This document shows positions 1 through 7,436 of a stretch of 64,000 nucleotides of DNA, piece by piece. The position numbers and the translations under genes were made by a program. The first letter of the stretch is position 1, and the number at the start of each line of letters is the position of its first letter. The notes beneath the pieces were generated by a model. The model saw nothing but the letters and a program-made list of their open reading frames with translations, did no database searches and was not told the DNA's origin. This DNA comes from Streptomyces sp. CC0208 (lineage in GTDB: Bacteria; Actinomycetota; Actinomycetes; Streptomycetales; Streptomycetaceae): NCBI RefSeq assembly GCF_003443735.1, contig NZ_CP031969.1, positions 3,534,001 to 3,598,000 on the forward strand, given 5' to 3'.

Positions 1-2
1 CC

Positions 3-1895
3 GGACTGGTCGAGGAGATGGCCGGTGCCATCGGCCGCGACCTGCGCACGGTCGGCGTCCACCAGGGACTGGCCCCCGTTCTGGACGTCGTCCGCGACCC
101 GCGCTGGGGGCGGGTCGAGGAGACGATCGGCGAGGACCCGTACCTGGTGGGCACGATCGGCGCCGCCTATGTCCGCGGCCTGGAGTCGGCCGGGATCGTC
201 GCCACGCTCAAGCACTTCGCCGGGTACGCCTCCTCGGCCGGCGCCCGCAACCTCGCGCCCGTACGCGCGGGCGTGCGCGAGTTCGCCGACATCACCCTCC
301 CGCCCTTCGAGTTCGCCCTGCGCGAGGGCGGGGCGCGCTCGGTGATGGCCGCGTACACCGACACCGACGGCGTCCCGGCCTCCGCCGACCCGGGCCTGCT
401 GACCGGACTGCTGCGCGAGGAGTGGGGGTTCACCGGCACGGTGGTCGCCGACTACTTCGGCGTCGGCTTCCTGCAGACCCAGCACCGGATCGCCGGCACC
501 GAGGCGGGCGCGGCGCACGCGGCCCTCGCGGCGGGCCTCGACGTCGAACTGCCGACCCTCAAGTGCTACGGCACCCCCCTGATCGAGGCCGTCCGCGCGG
601 GCGAGGTCCCCGAGTCGCTGATCGACCGGGCGGCCCGCCGGGTCCTGCTCCAGAAGTGCGAGCTGGGCCTCCTGGACGAGGACTGGAGCCCGGAGCCCAC
701 CGAGCGGATCGACCTCGACTCGTCGGCGAACCGGGTCCTGGCCCGCCGCCTCGCCGAGGAGTCGGTGGTCCTCCTCGACAACCCGGACGGCCTGCTCCCG
801 CTGGCCCCGGACACCCGGATCGCGGTGGTCGGCCCCCGCGCCGCCGACGCCCTCGCCATGCTGGGCTGCTACTCGTTCCCGTCCCATGTCCTCACCCACC
901 ACCCCGACATCCCGACGGGCATCGAGATCCCCACGGTCCTTCAGGCGCTGCGCAGCGAACTCCCCGACGCCAAGGTGACGTTCACCGAGGGCTGCGGGGT
1001 CGACGACCCGGACACCGCCGGCTTCGAGGAGGCGGTGGCCCGGACGGCCGAGGCGGACGTCTGCGTGGCGGTGCTCGGCGACCGGGCGGGCCTGTTCGGC
1101 CGGGGCACGTCGGGCGAGGGCTGCGATGTGACGGATCTTCGACTGCCCGGTGTCCAGGGGGATTTGCTGGACTCGCTGATCGCGACCGGGGTCCCGGTCG
1201 TACTGGTGCTGCTGACCGGCCGCCCCTACGCGCTCGGCCGCTGGGACGGCCGGCTCGGGGCGGTCGTGCAGGCCTTCTTCCCCGGGGAGGAGGGCGGCCC
1301 GGCCGTCGCGGGCGTGCTGTCGGGCCGGGTGAACCCCTCGGGCCGCCTCCCGGTGAGCGTGCCACGGGTGCCCGGCGGACAGCCCTGGACCTACCTCCAG
1401 CCGCCGCTCGGCCTCGCGGGCGAGGTCAGCAACCTGGACCCGACCCCGCTGTACCCCTTCGGACACGGGCGCTCCTACACGGAGTTCGTGTGGGAGGAGT
1501 TCACCGGGGGCGCGCCGGCGGAGATCGGCACGGACGGCACGTACGACGTGTCACTGACCGTGCGCAACGCGGGGGGCCGGGCGGGCGCCGAGGTCGTCCA
1601 GCTGTATCTGCACGACCCGGTGGCCTCGGTGACCCGTCCGGACGTCCGCCTGATCGGCTACCGGCGGCTGGAGCTGGAGCCCGGCGAGTCCCGCCGCGTG
1701 ACCTTCCGCTTCCACGCCGAGTTGTCGGCCTTCACCGACCGCGAGGGCCGTCGCGTCGTCGAACCGGGCGACCTGGAGCTCAGGCTGTCGGCGTCCAGCG
1801 CCGAGGTCCGGCACACGGCAGCGCTGCGTCTGACGGGCCCGGTGCGGGAGGCGGGCCCGGACCGGCGGCTGCGCTGCGAGACGGAGGTGTCGTAG
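3..1895 (+). CDS. Glycoside hydrolase family 3 protein (beta-glucosidase/beta-xylosidase type), 5' end outside window
   Basis: The reading frame is already open at the window edge (codons before the Met at 18 continue in frame), so the start lies upstream; 630 residues are visible. The N-terminal GH3 barrel is recognisable from PVLDVVRDPRWGRVEE, the KHFAGYA segment and VVADYFGV, whose Asp (codon 450-452) sits where the GH3 nucleophile is normally found. Next comes the alpha/beta sandwich domain (GDRAGLFGRGTSGEGCD) and a C-terminal fibronectin-III-like domain (YPFGHGRSYTEF onward). GH3 enzymes release terminal beta-linked sugars; the exact substrate (glucoside or xyloside) cannot be read from sequence. 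No signal peptide can be judged. The stop is followed 11 bases later by the convergent end of a minus-strand gene. Confidence 0.93.
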   Translation, partial: GLVEEMAGAIGRDLRTVGVHQGLAPVLDVVRDPRWGRVEETIGEDPYLVGTIGAAYVRGLESAGIVATLKHFAGYASSAGARNLAPVRAGVREFADITLPPFEFALREGGARSVMAAYTDTDGVPASADPGLLTGLLREEWGFTGTVVADYFGVGFLQTQHRIAGTEAGAAHAALAAGLDVELPTLKCYGTPLIEAVRAGEVPESLIDRAARRVLLQKCELGLLDEDWSPEPTERIDLDSSANRVLARRLAEESVVLLDNPDGLLPLAPDTRIAVVGPRAADALAMLGCYSFPSHVLTHHPDIPTGIEIPTVLQALRSELPDAKVTFTEGCGVDDPDTAGFEEAVARTAEADVCVAVLGDRAGLFGRGTSGEGCDVTDLRLPGVQGDLLDSLIATGVPVVLVLLTGRPYALGRWDGRLGAVVQAFFPGEEGGPAVAGVLSGRVNPSGRLPVSVPRVPGGQPWTYLQPPLGLAGEVSNLDPTPLYPFGHGRSYTEFVWEEFTGGAPAEIGTDGTYDVSLTVRNAGGRAGAEVVQLYLHDPVASVTRPDVRLIGYRRLELEPGESRRVTFRFHAELSAFTDREGRRVVEPGDLELRLSASSAEVRHTAALRLTGPVREAGPDRRLRCETEVS

Positions 1896-1906
1896 CGCAG
1901 CCGCCG

Positions 1907-2158
1907 TCACTCCACCGACTCGAACCGCCAGCGGTGCACCGCCCGGGCGACCAACTCGTCGCCCGGCTCCGGCAGTTCGGGCAGGTCGGCGTCGTAGGCC
2001 GCGTCCCACCACGTGATGACCAGGACGCGGTCCTGCGGCGCCCGGAACGTCTCGCGCCGCAACGGCCGTACGGGAAGCTCCTGATCGCGGGCCCAGGCGA
2101 GCAGCGCCTCGCCCCGGCCCTCGACCGCCCGCGCCTCCCACATCAACGCGACCGTCAC
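1907..2158 (-). CDS. Small conserved hypothetical protein downstream of tsaD
   Basis: An 83-residue acidic, tryptophan-containing protein with no motif I recognise. The GTG start at 2158 overlaps the tsaD stop as GTGA, which argues for translational coupling and fixes the start; a longer open frame runs back into tsaD but is low-quality Arg/Pro-rich shadow sequence. It is the last gene of the rimI-tsaD run and ends convergently with the GH3 gene. There is no signal peptide or membrane segment. I assign no function; coupling to t6A genes is position only. Confidence 0.72.
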   Translation of the reverse strand: MTVALMWEARAVEGRGEALLAWARDQELPVRPLRRETFRAPQDRVLVITWWDAAYDADLPELPEPGDELVARAVHRWRFESVE

Positions 2159-3240
2159 GAGTACAGGTTCTCCTTGCTGATCTCGTGGACGTGGTCGTGG
2201 CCCGGCACGTGCGGGTCGGTCACCGGCAGGGAGGAGTCGGCGGAGAGGTCCCAGCTGGAGGCGGGGCGGTTGCGGGCCACCATCTCGGCGCCGAGGGCGG
2301 CGACCATCGCGCCGTTGTCGGTGCACAGCTTGGGCCGCGGGACCCTCAGGCGGATCCCGGCGGCCTCGCAGCGCTCCTGGGCCAGGGCCCGCAGCCGGGA
2401 GTTGGCGGCCACGCCGCCGCCGATCATCAGGTGGTCGACACCCTCGTCCTTGCAGGCCCGCACGGCCTTGCGGGTCAGCACGTCCACGACCGCCTCCTGG
2501 AAGGAGGCCGCCACGTCACGCACCGGCACCTCCTCCCCCGCGGCCCGCTTGGCCTCGATCCAGCGGGCGACCGCCGTCTTCAGACCGGAGAAGGAGAAGT
2601 CGTACGCCGGGTCGCGCGGCCCGGTCAGTCCGCGCGGGAACGCGATCGCCGACGGGTCGCCCTCGCGCGCGTACCGGTCGATGACCGGGCCGCCGGGGAA
2701 GCCGAGGTTCAGCACCCGGGCGATCTTGTCGAAGGCCTCGCCGGCCGCGTCGTCGATGGTCGCGCCCATCGGCCGGACGTCGGAGGTGATGTCGCTCGAC
2801 AGCAGCAGCGAGGAGTGCCCGCCGGAGACCAGCAGCGCCATCGTCGGCTCGGGCAGCGCCCCGTGCTCCAGCTGGTCGACGCAGATGTGGGAGGCGAGGT
2901 GGTTGACGCCGTAGAGGGGCTTGCCGAGGGCGTAGGCGTACGCCTTCGCCGCGGACACCCCGACGAGCAGCGCGCCGGCGAGTCCGGGACCCGCGGTGAC
3001 GGCGATGCCGTCGAGGTCACGCGCGCTCACCCCGGCGTCCTTCAGGGCCCGCTCGATGGTCGGCACCATCGCTTCGAGGTGCGCCCTGCTGGCCACCTCC
3101 GGCACCACGCCACCGAACCGGGCGTGCTCGTCGACGCTGGACGCGATGGCGTCAGCCAGCAGGGTGGTGCCCCGGACGATGCCGACGCCGGTCTCGTCAC
3201 AGGAGGTCTCGATGCCCAGGACAAGCGGTTCGTCAGCCAT
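2155..3240 (-). CDS. tsaD: tRNA N6-adenosine threonylcarbamoyltransferase TsaD
   Basis: Transfers the threonylcarbamoyl group from TC-AMP to A37 of ANN-decoding tRNAs in the cytoplasm, in complex with TsaB and TsaE. The 361-residue length is usual. The N-terminus [17 protein letters not shown] is the ASKHA-fold phosphate-binding start, and NHLASHICV carries the HxxxH metal-binding pair; [10 protein letters not shown] and the C-terminal [11 protein letters not shown] segment complete the Kae1/TsaD signature. The start ATG lies inside the end of rimI (8-bp overlap), so rimI-tsaD are translationally coupled. Partner genes tsaB and tsaE are both in this window. Confidence 0.97.
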   Translation of the reverse strand: MADEPLVLGIETSCDETGVGIVRGTTLLADAIASSVDEHARFGGVVPEVASRAHLEAMVPTIERALKDAGVSARDLDGIAVTAGPGLAGALLVGVSAAKAYAYALGKPLYGVNHLASHICVDQLEHGALPEPTMALLVSGGHSSLLLSSDITSDVRPMGATIDDAAGEAFDKIARVLNLGFPGGPVIDRYAREGDPSAIAFPRGLTGPRDPAYDFSFSGLKTAVARWIEAKRAAGEEVPVRDVAASFQEAVVDVLTRKAVRACKDEGVDHLMIGGGVAANSRLRALAQERCEAAGIRLRVPRPKLCTDNGAMVAALGAEMVARNRPASSWDLSADSSLPVTDPHVPGHDHVHEISKENLYS

Positions 3241-3739
3241 TGATCTCGGTTCCTCGTACGGAAGTTGAAGGGTCGGTGAGTCGCATCACGAGGGCGTCCA
3301 CGTTGCCCGGCTGGTAGTAGCCGCGCCGGAACCCGATGGCCTCGAAGCCGAAGCGCTCGTAGAGCTTCTGGGCGCGGATGTTGTCGATCCGGCACTCCAG
3401 CATCACTTCGGCGCACTCGAAGGCGGTCGCGGCCCGCAGCAGCTCGGTCAGCAGGGTCGCCCCGAGTCCGGTGCCCCAGTGGTCGCGGGCGACGGCGATC
3501 GTCTGGACGTCGGCGAGCTCCCCGGCGGAGGCGAGGCCCGCGTACCCCACGATCCGCTCGCCCTCCTCGGCCACCACGAACCGCCGGGTGGCCCCGGGCC
3601 CCCGGGAGTGCGCGAGTTCGGACCAGAACATGCCTCGGGACCAGGCGTCCTCCGGGAAGAGGTCCTTCTCCAGCTCCAGCACGGGGTCGATGTCCCACCA
3701 GCGCATCTCACGCAGCACGGGAATCACGGGTGTGGTCAC
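3233..3739 (-). CDS. rimI: Ribosomal-protein-alanine N-acetyltransferase RimI
   Basis: A 168-residue GNAT acetyltransferase. The acetyl-CoA loop is recognisable as [15 protein letters not shown], preceded by the beta strand [10 protein letters not shown], and the C-terminal [16 protein letters not shown] segment is typical of RimI. Family knowledge: acetylates the N-terminus of ribosomal protein S18 and possibly other proteins. It sits between tsaB (overlapping ATGA) and tsaD (8-bp overlap), the usual tsaB-rimI-tsaD order of actinobacteria. Substrate is inferred from family and neighbourhood only. Confidence 0.93.
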   Translation of the reverse strand: MTTPVIPVLREMRWWDIDPVLELEKDLFPEDAWSRGMFWSELAHSRGPGATRRFVVAEEGERIVGYAGLASAGELADVQTIAVARDHWGTGLGATLLTELLRAATAFECAEVMLECRIDNIRAQKLYERFGFEAIGFRRGYYQPGNVDALVMRLTDPSTSVRGTEING

Positions 3740-4392
3740 TTGGGGGTGACCACCTTGTAGTTCTTGGGCACCTGCGCGTCGGGCCGCCGCAGGTACAGCG
3801 GCCGCGGGGCGGGCAGTTCCTCCCCGGCCGCGATCCGCTCGGCGGCGAGGGCGGCGAGCGCGGCGGCCGACACGTGCTCGGGCTCGCGGGCGTCGGGGAA
3901 GGTGTCGGGGTAGAGCAGCGCCCCGGCACCGACCGCGGGCAGCCCCTCGACCTGCTCGGCGATGTCGGCGGGCCGGTCGACCGCGGGATCGCTCACGCGC
4001 GTGCGGGGGTCGGAGTAGGTGGCCCAGTAGACCTCCTTGCGCCGTGCGTCGGTCGCCACGACGAAGGGGCCCTCACCGAGACCGGCCGCGTAGGCGAGTC
4101 CGTCCAGGGTGCACATCCCGTGCACGGGGATCCCGAGCGCGAGCCCGAAGGTGTCGGCGGTCATGAGCCCGACGCGCAGGCCGGTGTAGGGCCCGGGTCC
4201 GATTCCCACGACGATCCCGGTGACCGCGTCCAGCTTCACCCCCGCGTCCGCGAGCACCTGGTCGACGGCCGGCAACAACAGCTCCCCGTGCCGACGCGCG
4301 TCCACCTGACGGAACGAGGCGACGACGTCCCGCCCGTCATGCAGGGCGACGGTCACGGCGGGAGTGGCGGTATCAAGAGCGAGCAAGAGCAC
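3736..4392 (-). CDS. tsaB: tRNA threonylcarbamoyladenosine biosynthesis protein TsaB
   Basis: A 218-residue ASKHA-fold protein; MLLLALDTATPAVTVAL is the conserved TsaB N-terminus and IVVGIGPGPYTGLRVG the conserved glycine-rich helix start. TsaB is a non-catalytic partner that dimerises with TsaD and recruits TsaE in t6A37 synthesis. It is the first gene of the tsaB-rimI-tsaD run; its stop overlaps the rimI start. About 110 bp separate it from the divergent gene at 4503, so promoters for both directions should lie in that gap. Confidence 0.95.
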   Translation of the reverse strand: MLLLALDTATPAVTVALHDGRDVVASFRQVDARRHGELLLPAVDQVLADAGVKLDAVTGIVVGIGPGPYTGLRVGLMTADTFGLALGIPVHGMCTLDGLAYAAGLGEGPFVVATDARRKEVYWATYSDPRTRVSDPAVDRPADIAEQVEGLPAVGAGALLYPDTFPDAREPEHVSAAALAALAAERIAAGEELPAPRPLYLRRPDAQVPKNYKVVTPK

Positions 4393-4502
4393 GCAAACAG
4401 CCTACGGCTCCGGCAGGACCTGAGCGGCCGCAGGCCGTAACCGGGGCTCGACAACCTGCTACGGTCGCCACAAATCAGGACCAAGTACTCGAGAGGTGAC
4501 CG

Positions 4503-5048
4503 GTGGCAACCAGCAACGCGGCTTTCGTGTCCGCCCTCACCACAGCGGCCCTCGCGACGGTCGGCTTCCTCGCCTACCAGGCCGCCGCGACGGTCCCCAC
4601 CAGGACACCCGCCGGCAGCGCCCCCGCGGCCGTCGCCTCGAAGGTCGCCCGCGGCCAGGGGGACCCCGCCGCCCTGCCGCCGGGTTCCGGCGCCGGCGAA
4701 CGCGTCGTGTACTCCCTGGACGACAACCGCGTCTGGCTGGTCGGCTCCGGCGACAAGGTCATCCGCACCTTCGAGGTCATCCCCGGCACCATCGACCCCG
4801 CCCCCGGCGTCTACACGGTCACCTCCCGCTCGAACTCCGTGACCGGCACCGACGGCACCCCCATCGAGCACGTGGTCCGCTTCACCAGCATCGACGGCGT
4901 GGCGATCGGCTTCAGTGCGGCCGTGCGGGAAACGCCCCCCGCCGCCACCACCACCGTGCCGACGGGCGGCATCCGGGAGTCCCGCCGGGACGGCGACGCG
5001 ATGTGGGACTTCGCGACGATCGGGGCGCGGGTCGCGGTGATCCACTGA
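4503..5048 (+). CDS. Exported L,D-transpeptidase-like (YkuD fold) protein lacking the catalytic cysteine
   Basis: 181 residues, GTG start with GAGAGGTGA just upstream. The N-terminus (about residues 8-28) is a hydrophobic export or anchor segment, followed by a Pro/Ala-rich linker. From about residue 68 the sequence (RVVYSLDDNRVWLV, IPGTIDPAPGVYTV) resembles the YkuD domain, in which a ShGC(I/V)R motif carries the nucleophilic Cys. Here the aligned motif is PTGGIRES: Gly156 replaces Cys, and the preceding His is Thr. The C-terminal half WDFATIGARVAVI still matches the family end. It probably lacks transpeptidase chemistry and may bind peptidoglycan or a partner. Family assignment rests on pattern similarity, not a search. 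Confidence 0.75.
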   Translation: MATSNAAFVSALTTAALATVGFLAYQAAATVPTRTPAGSAPAAVASKVARGQGDPAALPPGSGAGERVVYSLDDNRVWLVGSGDKVIRTFEVIPGTIDPAPGVYTVTSRSNSVTGTDGTPIEHVVRFTSIDGVAIGFSAAVRETPPAATTTVPTGGIRESRRDGDAMWDFATIGARVAVIH

Positions 5049-5312
5049 ACCGGCCACTCGGACCGCCTTCGGGCGGTCATCCACCGAGCCCGCTCAGGCC
5101 GCCTTCGGACGCGGTGCCCCGCTGAACCCGCCACTCGAAGCGCCCTCGGACGCGGTAACCCACCGAGCCCGCTCAGGCCGCCTTCGGACGCGGTGACCTA
5201 CCAGGCCCGCCACTCGGGCCACCCTCGGACGCGGTAACCCACCGAACCCGCCACTCGGGCCACCCTCGGACGCGGTGACCCACCGAACCCGCTCAGGCCA
5301 CCCTCGGGCGCG
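5049..5312. repeat. Seven degenerate tandem units of 36-41 bp resembling the 3' end of the adjacent 57-codon gene
   Basis: A core like CCTTCGGACGCGGT recurs starting at 5066, 5102, 5143, 5181, 5222, 5263 and 5301 (periods 36, 41, 38, 41, 41, 38), joined by variants of CACCGAACCCGCCACTCGG. Read on the minus strand, several units contain CGTCCGAAGGCGGCCTGA, i.e. Arg-Pro-Lys-Ala-Ala-stop, the same C-terminus as the gene ending at 5322. The array lies just beyond that stop and before the end of the L,D-transpeptidase-like gene. No spacer diversity, so not CRISPR. Confidence 0.8.
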
Positions 5313-5321
5313 GGCGGGGTG

Positions 5322-5495
5322 TCAGGCCGCTTTGGGGCGCTCGGTGGCAACCGCCCGCGCCGTCCCCGGATCGGGCACCCGTGGTGGCGTGGAGACTGCC
5401 TCGGCCGCCGCGCAGGACGCCAGCAGATCACGCATGGACACACCGCCGACGAGCGCGTACGGCTGCGGCTGGGACCGGTTCTCGGTGGCCGACAT
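5322..5495 (-). CDS. Small 57-residue hypothetical protein with a palindromic promoter
   Basis: Start ATG at 5495 is preceded by a near-perfect Shine-Dalgarno AGGAGG five bases upstream, and the third codon position is strongly GC biased, so I regard it as a real gene. The product begins MSATENRSQPQPYALV, has a central hydrophobic-helical stretch MRDLLASCAAAEA and ends ERPKAA. No export signal, membrane segment or known domain. It lies alone between tsaE and the convergent gene at 4503. A 22-bp inverted repeat 28 bp upstream of the start suggests dedicated transcriptional control. Function unknown. Confidence 0.72.
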   Translation of the reverse strand: MSATENRSQPQPYALVGGVSMRDLLASCAAAEAVSTPPRVPDPGTARAVATERPKAA

Positions 5496-5523
5496 GGACG
5501 CCTCCTGAAGCTCGGGGGCGGCG

Positions 5524-5545
5524 TAGTTAGGTACACCTAACTACG
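5524..5545 (-). promoter_or_regulatory. Perfect inverted repeat, candidate operator of the 57-codon gene
   Basis: Arms GTAGTTAGGT and ACCTAACTAC flank a 2-bp spacer, perfect over 10 bp each side, 28 bp before the start codon at 5495. The half-site TTAGG/CCTAA is the one used by DtxR/DmdR iron boxes, but here the half-sites are 4 bp apart rather than 9, so a different dimeric regulator (TetR- or MarR-type) is more likely. It is AT-richer than its surroundings and could overlap the promoter. Confidence 0.6.
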
Positions 5546-5632
5546 AGCTGGGTACCATGTGACCACGCACGAGACATCCAACGCAACATCTTGCCGACGG
5601 ATTGTCGGAACGTTCACAGGAACGCGCGCTGC

Positions 5633-6139
5633 TCAGGCGGTGAGCACCCCGAGATCCGCCGTCGCCCACCGCACCCCGACCGGAGTGAACGTCACGTGCC
5701 GCACCTCGTCGGTGGTGTCACCGACCGCGCGGTGGATCTGGACCTGGAGCCGGTCCTCGGTCAGTTCCTCGACCTTGCCCTCGCCCCACTCCACGACGAT
5801 CACCGACTCCGGCAGCGACACGTCGAGATCGAGGTCCTCCATCTCGTCGAGCCCACCGCCCAGGCGGTACGCGTCCACGTGGACCAGCGGCGGCCCGTCC
5901 CCCAGGGACGGATGCACCCGGGCGATCACGAAGGTCGGCGAGGTCACGGCCCCCCGCACCCCGAGCCCCTCACCGAGTCCGCGGGTCAGTGTCGTCTTGC
6001 CCGCGCCGAGCTCCCCGCTGAGCATCACGAGGTCCCCGGCGCGCAGCAGCTTGGCGAGCTTCAGGCCCAGCTCGCGCATCTGCTCGGGGGAGGTGACGGT
6101 CAGCTCGGTCTCAACCGGGTTGCGCGGTACTGCTTCCAT
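5633..6139 (-). CDS. tsaE: tRNA threonylcarbamoyladenosine biosynthesis ATPase TsaE
   Basis: 168 residues from the ATG at 6139. GELGAGKTTLTRGL is the Walker A P-loop; SPTFVIARVH and HVDAYRLGG are conserved TsaE motifs, and VIVVEWGEG holds the Walker B-like acidic residue. TsaE binds the TsaB-TsaD dimer and couples ATP hydrolysis to turnover in t6A synthesis. An in-frame TTG at 6148 has a better-spaced GGGG upstream and could be the true start; both starts overlap the end of the alpha/beta-hydrolase gene, so the two are coupled. Confidence 0.95.
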   Translation of the reverse strand: MEAVPRNPVETELTVTSPEQMRELGLKLAKLLRAGDLVMLSGELGAGKTTLTRGLGEGLGVRGAVTSPTFVIARVHPSLGDGPPLVHVDAYRLGGGLDEMEDLDLDVSLPESVIVVEWGEGKVEELTEDRLQVQIHRAVGDTTDEVRHVTFTPVGVRWATADLGVLTA

Positions 6140-7364
6140 AACCGCCAACGGTAGCCCCTGCGGGCACCGCCCCCGCGCGGGTGAGCAGGTCGGCGAGGCG
6201 GTCGGTGACCACTTCCGGGTGTTCCAGCATGACCAGGTGCCCGGCGTCCGGAACCAGCACCAGCTCCGCCTCCGGCAGCAGGGAGGCGATCGCCTCGCTG
6301 TGCTCGCTGGGCGTGACCATGTCGCCCACGCCGGCCAGGACGAGCACCGGCTTGTCCGCGAAGTGGGCGAGGGCGGCGGTCTTGTCGTGGTTGTCGAACG
6401 CCGGGTAGTACTCGGCGACGACGTCGATCGGGGTGCCCTCGATCATCCGCTCGGCGAACCGGACGACGGCCGGGTCGACGTCCCGGGAGGCGAAGGAGTA
6501 CCGCTTGATGATCCCGGCGAACAGGTCGGCGGTGGCCCGCCGCCCCTTCTCCACCAGGTCGGCCCGCTGCCCCAGCGCCTTGAGGACACCCGGCAGCACC
6601 CGCCGTACCGCGTTGACGCCCGCGACGGGCAGCCCGAAGTTGACCTCGCCCAGCCGCCCGGACGACGTGCCGACCAGGGCGACCGCTACCACCCGGTCAC
6701 GGATCAGCTCGGGGTACCGGTCGGCCAGTGCCATGACGGTCATGCCGCCCATGGAGTGCCCGACGAGGACGATCGGTCCCTGCGGCACGGCCGCGTCGAT
6801 GACGGCCTTCAGGTCCTGTCCGAGCTGGTCGATGTCGACCGGCACCCCGTCCTGCACCTGCCGCACACCCCGCCCGGACCGCCCGTGACTGCGCTGGTCC
6901 CAGTGCACGGTCCGTACGACACCCCTGAGCGCCGCGCGCTGGAAGTGCCAGGAGTCCTGGCTGAGGCAGTAGCCGTGGCTGAAGACGACGGTGACGGGCG
7001 CGGGGGCCTTGCGCCCGAACAGCCGGCGCCGGCGCGGCGACAGCGCGGGCGCGGCCTCCGGGTCGACGTCGTCGACCTCGTAGTACAGCTCGGTGCCGTC
7101 GTCGGCGTAGGCCTTGCCGGGGGTGCCGCGCAGGGAGCCGTACGGCCCGGTCGAGTCGAGGGCGAGCCGCGCCTTCTGTCGCATGCCACGCCCGACGGTG
7201 AGCCGCTCGATGGCCACGCCCGCCGCGGCTCCGGCGGCGACCACGCCTATCGCGGCGCCGGCGAAACCGGTCGCCCGGCGCCAGCCGGCGCCGGCCCCCG
7301 TCGCGGAGGCGAGGGCCATCGACGCGGCAGCGTCGACGACGGCCTCCGCACTGCTCTCGCTCAC
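6111..7364 (-). CDS. Alpha/beta hydrolase, membrane-associated N-terminus
   Basis: 417 residues. The hydrolase core starts near residue 120: VVFSHGYCLSQDSW contributes the oxyanion region, HWDQRSHGRSG follows, and LVGHSMGGM is the GxSxG nucleophile elbow; the late VPDAGHLVMLEHPE gives the catalytic His. Residues about 15-55 are Ala/Gly-rich and hydrophobic (FAGAAIGVVAAGAAAGVAI), a likely membrane anchor. The gene lies between alr and tsaE, and this alr-hydrolase-tsaE order is common in streptomycetes. Substrate unknown; esterase or lipase activity is plausible. Start ATG at 7364 was chosen by codon bias. Confidence 0.9.
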   Translation of the reverse strand: MSESSAEAVVDAAASMALASATGAGAGWRRATGFAGAAIGVVAAGAAAGVAIERLTVGRGMRQKARLALDSTGPYGSLRGTPGKAYADDGTELYYEVDDVDPEAAPALSPRRRRLFGRKAPAPVTVVFSHGYCLSQDSWHFQRAALRGVVRTVHWDQRSHGRSGRGVRQVQDGVPVDIDQLGQDLKAVIDAAVPQGPIVLVGHSMGGMTVMALADRYPELIRDRVVAVALVGTSSGRLGEVNFGLPVAGVNAVRRVLPGVLKALGQRADLVEKGRRATADLFAGIIKRYSFASRDVDPAVVRFAERMIEGTPIDVVAEYYPAFDNHDKTAALAHFADKPVLVLAGVGDMVTPSEHSEAIASLLPEAELVLVPDAGHLVMLEHPEVVTDRLADLLTRAGAVPAGATVGGYGSSTAQPG

Positions 7365-7436
7365 GTACCGCTCCTGTTCACTGGGTCGGGTGATACCGGT
7401 GTCGCACGACTGGCTGTTCTGACGCGCACTGTGCGG

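Noticed and set aside
422..2914. Plus-strand 830-codon open frame
   Set aside because: It is a shadow frame of the GH3 gene and then antisense to tsaD, Arg/Pro/Gly-rich without motifs.
5049..5312. CRISPR-like repeat array
   Set aside because: The units are contiguous and degenerate with no unique spacers, and no cas gene is present.
5524..5545. DmdR/DtxR iron box
   Set aside because: The half-sites fit but are 4 bp apart instead of 9, so the 19-bp consensus is not met.
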